A stretch of 64,000 nucleotides of DNA from Platerodrilus igneus (lineage: Eukaryota > Arthropoda > Insecta > Coleoptera > Lycidae). Location of the stretch: the NCBI GenBank assembly GCA_036346225.1, contig JARFIW010001469.1, forward strand, positions 14,850,001 to 14,914,000, in the 5' to 3' direction. Numbering within the stretch: the first letter of the stretch is position 1; every line of letters starts with the position of its first letter. Shown one piece after another: positions 55,695-64,000 of the stretch. The translations under genes were made by a program, and so were the position numbers. The notes under the pieces are model-generated. The model ran no database searches. It saw nothing but the letters and a program-made list of their open reading frames with translations, and was not told where the DNA came from.

Positions 55695-56370
55695 AATTAC
55701 GCGTGATTCTTACAGCCACGCAAACGCGGTATACTAGACGCAAAGGCAGTTGGTAACGCTAACCTTTAATACAGATTTTAGCGCGCCCATCTGTCAATGA
55801 CGTCACACAATATGCAAATTATTACGCGTAATGACGAAATATATCAAATTCATAAAACAGTTCATAAAAATCGAATACTCACATGAATATATAAGCGTCT
55901 TACAGGATAGCTTCCTTCAGGGTTGCTAGGAGCCCCCTTCCGGATTATTTACAAATGGTGCGCATTAGCGTCCTTCGGGATTGCTCCGGCTTGCGACTGC
56001 GGGGTGTGGGCTGCTCCCAGGTTGTATCCAGATTAATCTTCTTTCCTTATATGTAGCGGAACGATACGGAATGGGTTTATAGAGAACGTTAAACAAAGAT
56101 AAGCAAAAGGAAATCTACATAATAAAAATAAAGATACGATACCAGACACGACCACTCCACTAGAAGTTCAAAGGCCAAAAGCCACGTTTCAGCGTCTCCC
56201 GGAAACTTCCCCACCTTTTCTTCGCCCACACGCGTCGGCGCGTAGTTCGTCCAATGCACTTCAGACGTGACGGAAATACACGCGCCAAGTTTTTCAAATT
56301 TAAGGCGCGAAAACTCCCGCACATCAAAACTAAACTAACAAAAGTCTAGTGCCAAATTTGGCACGTAACA
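55695..56370 (-). repeat. Gypsy 5' LTR (minus strand)
   Basis: Starts TGTTACGTGCCAAATTTGGC at 56370. The inner end is placed before the putative primer-binding site; exact end uncertain. Confidence 0.6.
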
Positions 56371-56880
56371 GAGTTTGTTCATAAGGCTACTACTATTGAG
56401 AAAAATACTTTTGCTTTACATGACCGAGTTGTTAAGATTTCTCCGACGCTTACGAGTAGATCCGATACTTCTTCCGTACGTTCTACTGTCCTTCCTCCTA
56501 TTTCTACTCCTACTCGTCAGGTCGTATGCTTTAATTGCCACAAACCTGGTCATGTTTCGACCCGTTGTACTCGTCTTAAAGTACTCCATTGTTATGGTTG
56601 CGGACATAAGGAAGTTACTCGCCACAACTGTCCCAACTGTCATCCTACTACTAATAGGTCTTCAAATAATCCTTCAAATTCTGCCCTCACCTCTAGTTGC
56701 CTAACTTCTTCTACTTCTCATTCTACGTTCTCTTCGATACTTCATTTAGGTCCGCTCGCTCCTACTATCAAAACCTACTCTTCTTCGGCAAATATAGCTT
56801 CTAACAAAATTACCTCCGTTTCTAGTTCTGCCTCCTATTCTACTCCTTCTCCTGCTCGCTTTACTTATACCCTCTAACTT
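56371..56880 (+). pseudogene. Gag C-terminal zinc knuckles of another gypsy
   Basis: Two knuckles are visible in one frame: CFNCHKPGHVSTRC (near 56530) and CYGCGHKEVTRHNC (near 56590). A Ser/Thr/Pro-rich segment follows, ending at a stop near 56875. The minus-strand gypsy cuts its left side. Confidence 0.8.
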
Positions 56881-56886
56881 CAAAAT

Positions 56887-57538
56887 GTGCCTCCATCACG
56901 CTTACAACCCATGCTTCGAATTAGTGACTTGCAGCTAGCTTCTCAAGAGTTTGTTCCCGCTTTCCTAAACGATTCTACTAAAGAATTTTCTGTCGTGTCT
57001 GCAAGCACAAAGGTCGCTGTAATGACCATAACTTCTAATTCCGTCTGTGAAGGTCGCGTTGAAGTCCATGGACCTGTATCTTTAATGCCTCCTGCCGTTG
57101 CTGTCAAAATTTTACATGTTCCTGCTTTCCTAAACTGTTCAACTCAAGAAATTTCTGTCGTGTCTACAAAAACAGCCGTAGTTGAAGTGACGAAAACTTC
57201 TAATTCCGTCTGCAAAGGTCCTGTTGAAGTCCACGAACCTGTATCTTTAATGCCTCTTCCGTTTTTGTCAAAATTTTGCCTGTTTCTGCTTTTTTAAACG
57301 CTTCTACTCAAGAAATGTGTGTTGTGCCGCCAATCACAGCCGTAGCTGAAGTGAAGATAATTCCTAATACGAATAGAGAAGATCCTGTTAAAGTTAGTGA
57401 ACCCGTAGCTGTAAAGCCTGTTGCTGTTGTGATTAAAGTTTTACCTGATCCTGTTTCGTTACCTACTGTTACTCATTTTTCTCATGCTGACAAAATGCTA
57501 CTTACTTCTGTTCTTTTAACTAAGGTTGGTAAATCCTA
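56887..57538 (+). pseudogene. Three-repeat Ser/Val-rich reading frame
   Basis: Three imperfect copies of a unit of about 52-56 codons, each with PAFLN(x)STxE, SVCxG(x)VEVH and PVSLMP segments. They begin near 56958, 57120 and 57285; the third is in a shifted frame. No known domain. Lies in the gypsy internal region. Confidence 0.55.
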
Positions 57539-58099
57539 GCTAGTGTCCTGTTATCACATGTTGACGAAGGTCAACATAATTCTGCTGCTTTTCCTAGGGT
57601 TGATATTCTTACAGCCAATGCTGTTTCCTTTCCTAACTGTGATACTTCTAGTCCTGCACATAACGTCAATGAAATTTTCTTTGCTTCTGTCCCTTCCTCT
57701 AACTTAACTGAAGTGTGTTCCCTTTGTGCTTCTTTTTGTCAGGTTGGTTCTCGTACAGCCAATACTTTTCCTTTTTCCACCATGGATATTCTGACAACCC
57801 ATGATGTTTCCTTTTCTGCCGTTAACCTTCTTACCACCTATCCTAACAATAAACGACGTCCTTCTATGGCGTGTTTTGAGTTTTCTAAACTACCATTGCC
57901 ACCTCCTAAACCTAGTGCTATAACTACTACACTCCCTGCTATTCCTATTCAGCAGAAAACTGCCCAAAAGGAGCAGACTTTATTCTATGCTCCTTCCGAA
58001 CCTGAGGATATTGGTCGACGAAATTCTGATGTTCTCGATCCTGTTTCGTTTTCCTTTTGGCGGCGTAAACGCCTTAAGCCCAATACCTAGTCCTTGTGC

Positions 58100-59340
58100 C
58101 CCCGATTCTTATGACGACTTTGCTCTCCTTCGGACATGATTTTTGGATATTGCGATTTCGGTTTACTTCCCAGTTTTACTGGGGTTTCTTTCGTTTGCTT
58201 TCCTTTTTTTTGCACCCCTCTAGGTCCGGGAATAGAATAGTCCCACGGTACGACCTGCCTGTTGTAAAAGGCGACTACAGCGGTTCAACACATACACATA
58301 CAGACTTCATACACACATACATACACTCCATCATCGCACACACTTCATGCATCCACTCCTTTCTGTTTGATTCTCCTTTGTTTGTTCTCTTTTTGGGTTT
58401 TTTCCTTCATCACCCGTGTGGGTCCGGGAATAGCCCTATGGTACGACCTGCCAGCGGTTAAACACATACACACACTCTTCTCACACCCCCACACACACAC
58501 TCACACACATACACACACGCACGCACACGCCCACACCTACTGATACCTAACTACACTGGGATTTTGTTTTATTTGCTTTTGTACGATTTTAGTTTTTTTG
58601 GGGTTTTGTACTTGGTGTTGGTGTTATTCTTTTTGATTTTTTTTCTTTCTTTCTCGTTCCTTTTGTTCCACCTTCCTCTCCCTATCCTTTTGCTGGTCTT
58701 CTTTGCTGTCGGTCCCTGGACCGATTGTGTTTCGCCCATCCGCTCCTGTGGTAGGTGCTTTCTAGTTCGTCTTTCTTTCTTCAGAAATCACGACTCAGTC
58801 AACTTTAGACCTAGTCAGCATTTCTTTTGTTCGGTTTTCGTTTGTTACGATTCTTCGCTACCACAGTTGAGAGTACATCGTTTCCTTTTATCAGCGTTCC
58901 TCCTCTTTTCTTCTCGTGTTCCCTTGTTGTCCTTTTTGTTTACTTGAGGCTTGACCTTTGGGTCCTCTTCTAGCTGTATTGTTGATTTTCTTCCTCGTTC
59001 CTTATCTTCTTTTGAGGTTGAAGACATTACTGTTTCTTCGCAAGAAATATACGTCCTCCGACGACTTTTGCAGTGTCAATGCCATTCCATCTTTGTCCTC
59101 GATGATTGTTACCTTTTCCTTTTCCTTTTCTTATGTCTTTTTCACTTTTGATTTTATCCGGTTCCTAGGTCCGTCGAGCCGGATGAAAATTCTTTTTTTG
59201 TTTTTTGTTTTTTCGGAGTGTTTTTTTTAGCTTTTTTGTTTGTAACAAATTTTCTTTTAGTTTCCAAGCAAATTTTTTTTTGTTGGTCCTACCCACTCCT
59301 TTTGTTCTACTCCCCGACCCTGACCCTTTAATTTCGCTGT
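58100..59340. other. Gypsy internal non-coding with motif repeats and microsatellite
   Basis: The motif ggtccgggaatag...tacgacctgcc occurs twice (near 58211 and 58410). A CA-rich microsatellite lies at about 58455-58530. The rest is T-rich, without credible genes. Confidence 0.5.
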
Positions 59341-59355
59341 AGGGGGGGGGGGGAT

Positions 59356-60615
59356 TGTTACGTTCATTTTCGTAAATAATTGAATAGTTTATATACAATA
59401 ATTTTTAACGTAAATTCCTTTGGCGTTAAACACGAAAATAATTTCCTTAAATTAAAATAACCCTTTCGCGTGTTTAAAATTGTATTGTAATTAATAATAA
59501 ACATTCTATATAGTTTACTTGATAAATCTTTTGCTCATTAGAAAAATAAATATTCTTTCTAAGAATTTCTTACCGTGGAATTTACGCCATAATTAGGTAG
59601 GCGTCTTTTCAAGTATTCAATAATTAAGGCTGGTGTGTTTCCCTTTTTAAAGAATTCGGCGAAATTGTTTCAATAAATTAGGGTTTTCCTGTTTTATTTC
59701 CTTGAGCTTTGGTGCTTTAACTAAACGAATTGAATATTCACTTTCTGTTCAAATAGCAACAAGAAAACATCCGTCCTGTTTTACTTCTTTCCGTTTTTTC
59801 GTTATGCGAATTTCTGGCACACATTATCTAGCGTGGTGGGTATTTAGAGTTTGTATAAAACAAAAAAATTAATTTATTGTTCGTAATTATTCTAGCTTCC
59901 TGCGGGGACACATTAATCCCTTGAGCTGTCGTTTATTCTAGTAATGGGAGGCCAAACGCGTTCTTCCTGGGCGTAAGCCTACCTACTCGCTGACGTGGAC
60001 CAGCGACTGACTCAACCCCGACGTCAGTAACTCAATGGTTAGTTTTTTTCTTTGTATTCGCTTCGTGCTTTTGAACCAGAACCCCTGGGATTTTACCGTT
60101 CAAATATGGCATTTCTAAATTTAATTCTTACATACGAAAATTATTGAACTATTTTAGTATTTACTGCTCTTTTCTTACTGCTTTACTATTTGTTTATAAA
60201 TCACTAAAAATATACTAATTATTAATGTAAAAACGGTTTATAGACTTGCGGACACATTTGAAAATGTTGCCATTATGTATATAAATAAAGGTTAAGGTTA
60301 TTTTAGGGTAGCGTTTAGTTCTTTTTTTTTAATAAATACTGTCAGGGGGTAATTACCTAGAAACTACAGCTCGCCATTTTCTTGAGTAATTTTTTTACTG
60401 TGTTGTGTAAATATTTTGTTTAATTATAAGTTCTTTCTTTTCCTTTGTATGTTTTGTTCTGAGTGTGAATGAGTGAGTGTTTATATTTCTCTATTTATTT
60501 CAGGTTTCTTTTTAATTTATCTATAGGTATAAGACCCCGCCCACTCACCGATTGAGCCCGGTCAGCCTTTCTTTCTTTTTCCTGTTTCTTTTAAGTTACG
60601 TCAATGTACGTAGCA
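59356..60615 (+). repeat. Gypsy 3' LTR, 1,260 bp
   Basis: TGTTACGTTC...ACGTAGCA, homologous to the solo LTR at 29090-30479 and preceded by a purine tract. Direct evidence that the solo LTR came from this family. Confidence 0.88.
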
Positions 60616-60730
60616 TGGTGTGAAAGAGCTACCACAATCGACACAAACCTTGAGTTTTTACGTGTATTGGAAAATTGTAATGCAACATATTTTCATACAA
60701 TTAACTACTTCATCAGCATTTTGACTATAA

Positions 60731-62188
60731 GGTTATCATAAAGTAAGGGATATATTTTAAATTATGATAACTTTTTAACAAATTAAGTTAATAACAAGAA
60801 ATAAATGAAATCTAATTGCTTATGAAATGGGATTTAGTATGCCCAAAACAGGTTACGGCAATTGCTCAATATGACCTCCATTTTGTTGTTGTAAGATCAC
60901 CATCCTTACCTCCAAATTGTACACAGCATTTCGTAACATTTCTGGTTGAATTGTACCAATTTGCTCCGTAATACTGTCTTTTAGTTCTTGTAGCGTAGTT
61001 GGTCGTCTTCTAAACACTAAACTTTTTAAATAACCCCACAGCCAGTAATCCGCTGGGTTTAGGTCAGGTGATCTTGGTGGCCATGAATTTACGAAATGTC
61101 TGCTTATCACGCGATCTTGAAAACGTTGGTTAACAATTCTTTGACTGGTCGAAAATGTGCGGGGTGCTCCATCCTGCATAAAATGATGTTTTCAATTCCG
61201 TAGTGCTCGTTTTGCAGCTGTGGAATAACATAATTTTGTATCATTTGCAAGTATCGTTCACCATTTACAGTTACAGATACGGCTTGTCCATTCTGCATTT
61301 CCTCGTAGAAATACGGACCAATAATAAAATCAGCTGTAAACCGCACCAAACGGTGACTTTCTTGTCATGAAGACCTTTTGAACGATTTGTTGCGGATTTT
61401 CTGCAGACCAGATTCTACAGTTTTGAGTATTGACTCCACCATTCAGAGTAAAATGTGCCTCATCTGTCCATAAAATACGGGATAACCATTCGGGTTCAAT
61501 TTCCATCTGAGCCATTACTCGCAAAGAAAAATCGTACCTAGTAGCCAAATCTGCGTCCTTTAATTCAAACAGCATTTTCAGTTTATATGGATACATGTTT
61601 AGAATTTTGCGTAAAATTTTCCAAACCGTGGTATACGGCATTTGCAATCGCTTGGATATCGCATTTGCACTGCTGATTGCGAGTGAATTGCTTCTGGCGA
61701 TGTCTTGATTTTCATGAAGAACCTCTGCAACTTGGACATCACTAATTATTGGTCTTCCTGATCTTGGTAAGTCAGTTACAGACCCTGTTCTTTCAAATTT
61801 TTGTATCAAATTGCGGTACGCTTTCATTTGACAGGGTCCCGCTCTCAAACCCATTCTCGTGCGAAATCTTCGTAATCCAGCGGTGTAATTTCTGCCGGAT
61901 TCATAATAGCACTGAACTAAACCAATTCTTGTTTGTAAATCCATGTTATTACAGTTGAGTCGTTTGAACTCAACGTTTACTTGAGTTTTAATTTCAAAAT
62001 AAAACTTCAAATTGAATAATTTCGTTTTGACACTAGTGTCAACAATTGTTATGACAACGCTTTTGTTTCTCATAGATACGGTAAAATCCCATTCATTAAG
62101 CAACTAGATTTCGTTTATTTTATGTTACTAACTTAATTTATTAAAAAGTTGTAATGATTTAAAATATATCCCTTACTTTATGATAACC
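60731..62188 (-). mobile_element. Mariner-like transposon
   Basis: Near-perfect 65-bp inverted repeats (60731-60795 and 62124-62188) beginning GGTTATCATAAAG, with TA next to the insertion. Inserted within the hAT relic. Confidence 0.88.
60853..62103 (-). pseudogene. Mariner-like transposase, two frameshifts
   Basis: The first ATG fitting the family is MDLQTRIGLVQCYYES (near 61944). An HTH region (FERTGSVTDLPRSGRP) and then the catalytic LWTDEAHF (first Asp) follow. After a frame change near 61340, a middle part follows. After another near 61150 come MQDGAPR (second Asp) and WPPRSPDLNPADYWLWGYLK (third Asp). It ends NGGHIEQLP. The order and motifs are those of Tc1/mariner DDE/D enzymes. Confidence 0.88.
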
Positions 62189-62399
62189 TAGTACATTGCC
62201 AGTAAGTACTGCAAGTGTAGAGAGATCCTTTTCTACGATGAAAAAGTAAAATCGTTTTCTTGCAGTTTGATGAATGAGGACCGTCTTAGTGCACTTGCCA
62301 TGGTATTCGTTTACTGGGATATAGACGTTGATCCTGATAAAGCCATCAACATCATAGCGGCAAAAAAATCAAGAAGACTGCTTTTGTAAAAGAATTTGC

Positions 62400-63379
62400 C
62401 GAAATATGATTTCACAAAAACTGTTTTATTTCATCGAATTCCAACAAACCCCCTCCGAAACAAAAGTCTGACTACGTGCGAGTGTACATAATATAAATAT
62501 TAGGCGAAAGGGTATGCTGACAATCCTGTCACATAAGACGCAGATATTCAAACGTTCTTTCTCATATACTGCAGTACCAGTACATATTTATAATTCAATA
62601 CCTTTGGACCCTTACTCTGTAAAAATAAATTAAAAAATCATATTTTACAACAAGGTTTTATGTAGATTATTCTATTTTCTTCTCTTTTTTGTTTACATCT
62701 CATTGCTAATTAAATCAAACTCTGCCAACCAACTGTGTACAATAACAAATTTTTATCTATGATTTACGGTTAAGTGTATAACAGAGGATTCATTGTAACT
62801 CAACTGAACTTCGCACTTTGTACAAGAATAATCTGTATGTATAAATGTAAATGTTACTAATTTGTCTATGTTGTGCAATAAAGCCATTATTTTTATTATT
62901 ATTATTATTCTAAATTTAATAGAATGCATATTACTTCATTCACACAACAAATCTTATTGTAACCTGTCTCTAAAAAAATTTAAAAAAATATCGCTATGAC
63001 CTACCCGTTCACGGCTATTACGATCAAAAACGTTATTTTGACTATATACATACCTACATAAGAATCTTACCAAGTGGTAATAATAATAGAAAGATAAGAT
63101 GCAGATTTTTTTACCATTATTCACTACAAAGTTCCGAAGGACTAGACTTGCAAAAAAAAGTTTAAAATTAACAATCAGTAAAAATCGAAATGGGAGATTT
63201 ATTAATTATTGATAAAAGATTATCATTTTAGCTGTAGCATTAATTGATCAAATTGCTCCGCAGAAAGTTTCTACTAGTGGGTTCAAACGGTTCGATAACC
63301 TGAGTTCAGTTTATCTTACTTCTAAACGATACTGAGCCCATAAATCTACTACCACCTTCTTTATTAAAATTCCAACCAA
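62400..63379. other. 5' flank of the second P450, unassigned
   Basis: AT-rich, with a short (TTA)n run near 62890. No gene seen. Confidence 0.45.
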
Positions 63380-63792
63380 ATGATTACCGTCTATTTAATA
63401 TTAGCTTTTCTTTTATTTATTTTGTATAGAGCAGTAAAATTTTTTTCTTACTGGAAAGAACGAAATGTACCTCAATATGATATTTCGACCATATGTTACA
63501 AAACTGCACTCGATTTTTTTCTGGGAAATCCAATTTATGAAGGCCAGCGTGCAATGTACAATGCATTTTCAGATTCCAGGTAAAACTAAATCTATAACAA
63601 CCTATTGATTTATGAAAAAAATTACTAGATATTACGGAGCTTACGAATTTTTTCGACCAAGGCTTTTTATCAGGGACATTGAGTTAATAAAGAAAATAAC
63701 TATTAAGGATTTCGAACATTTTGTAGACCATACGACATTTATTCCATTGGACGGTGACCCTATAATGGAAAATAGTTTGTTTCTACTTAAAG
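63380..63792 (+). CDS. Cytochrome P450, CYP9-like, first two exons (partial)
   Basis: Exon 1 63380-63579 (200 nt, identical in length to exon 1 of the other P450) and exon 2 63629-63792, with a 49-bp GT-AG intron. The N-terminus is a membrane anchor (MITVYLILAFLLFILY). Then YYGAYEFFRPRLFIRDIELIKKI, KDFEHFVDH and ENSLFLLKG match the paralogue, with the same phase-1 donor GTGAGT. The rest lies beyond the window. It is arranged head-to-head with the first gene, consistent with an old tandem or inverted duplication of detoxification genes. Confidence 0.85.
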
Positions 63793-64000
63793 GTGAGTGA
63801 CTAATATTTCAGTTTATCTAAAAACTAATCATGAACGTCAAAGGGTAAGTACTATAACAATAAGGTGCCCTAACTGTGCATGACAACGCCTCAGCTTATT
63901 ATCTATGCACTATAATACATACCCATGCTCCTGTAAATATTTTTTCGGTTCGGTTACATGAGTGATACAGTATATACTGAACCTTAGCTACTATTCTCGC
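63793..64000. other. Start of intron 2 of the second P450
   Basis: Intronic DNA after the GTGAGT donor, running off the window. No exon seen. Confidence 0.55.

Larger units (their letters stand above)
52080..56370 (-). mobile_element. Gypsy retrotransposon, truncated in RT
   Basis: Minus strand: LTR from 56370 inward (TGTTACGTGCC start), probable primer-binding site ttggcgcctttaacgtg near 55675-55695, gag 54466-53450, protease near 52970, RT 52490-52090. No RNase H, integrase or 3' LTR, because it ends at the LINE junction. Confidence 0.8.
56371..60615 (+). mobile_element. Gypsy remnant with 3' LTR
   Basis: Internal region from the gag knuckles to the purine tract at 59341-59354, then the LTR 59356-60615. 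The 5' part is replaced by the minus-strand gypsy. No RT or integrase is found, so it is a deleted or non-autonomous form. Confidence 0.75.
60636..62390 (+). pseudogene. hAT transposase C-terminal relic
   Basis: FLRVLENCNATYFHTINYFISILT (60655-60728) precedes the mariner. LPVSTASVERSFSTMKK (62195-62250), the hAT dimerisation motif, and pieces up to KKSRRLLF-like near 62375 follow it. Stops are present. This is the hATC domain of zinc-finger MYM/hAT-type proteins. Confidence 0.8.

Noticed and set aside
58096..59398. Phe/Leu-rich and Lys-rich open frames
   Set aside because: Products of T-rich or A-rich low-complexity DNA, no coding features.

Overview
The window is AT-rich arthropod DNA, most probably from a beetle. 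The evidence is two clan-3 (CYP9-like) cytochrome P450 genes with 43-49 bp introns, TATA boxes followed about 32 bp later by TCAGT arthropod initiators, and a typical insect transposon set (RTE-type LINEs, BEL/Pao, gypsy, copia, pogo-like, mariner, hAT, Polinton). The species cannot be named from sequence alone, and the beetle assignment is inference.

Left third (1-23.6 kb). A 643-bp hAT-type MITE full of CGATA repeats (407-1049) is followed by a decayed RTE-like LINE (about 1555-3343, resuming 19827-20007). This LINE is split by a complete Polinton/Maverick (adintovirus-like) element, 3344-19820. The Polinton is 16,477 bp, has 524-bp terminal inverted repeats, AG...CT termini and an exact 6-bp target duplication. 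It encodes, on the minus strand, a zinc-finger/protein-primed DNA polymerase B gene with two tiny introns. On the plus strand it carries unknown small ORFs, a phospholipase A2, a hydrophobic-core/adenain-like protease ORF, a penton-like minor capsid protein, a small overlapping ORF, a double-jelly-roll-type major capsid, a pipsqueak-HTH plus packaging-ATPase fusion, a DUF8207-like protein, a fibre-like protein, an integrase and a further accessory ORF. Polymerase, major capsid and several accessory genes carry frameshifts, so this copy is dead. Protease, penton, ATPase and the integrase core are still open. A second, more degraded Polinton relic (about 20.3-22.84 kb) lies next to it and borders a copia fragment that itself holds a tRNA-derived SINE.

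Middle (24.3-48.7 kb). One P450 gene on the minus strand reads through five exons, all splice phases agreeing, to 526 aa. Its second intron is 22.6 kb and is a stack of nested transposons: a BEL/Pao element holding a SINE, a solo LTR and a 5'-truncated LINE; a fold-back repeat cluster; and a pogo-like DNA transposon cut by an RT-less gypsy element. Most junctions show target-site duplications.

Right part (49.9-64 kb). A second RTE-like LINE is followed by a minus-strand gypsy (gag-protease-RT), a plus-strand gypsy remnant with a 3' LTR, a hAT transposase relic cut by a mariner-like element, and the first two exons of a second P450, head-to-head with the first. Apart from the two P450 genes almost everything is mobile DNA. 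The most informative object is the Polinton with its unusual domain fusions and matched RNA polymerase II core promoters.
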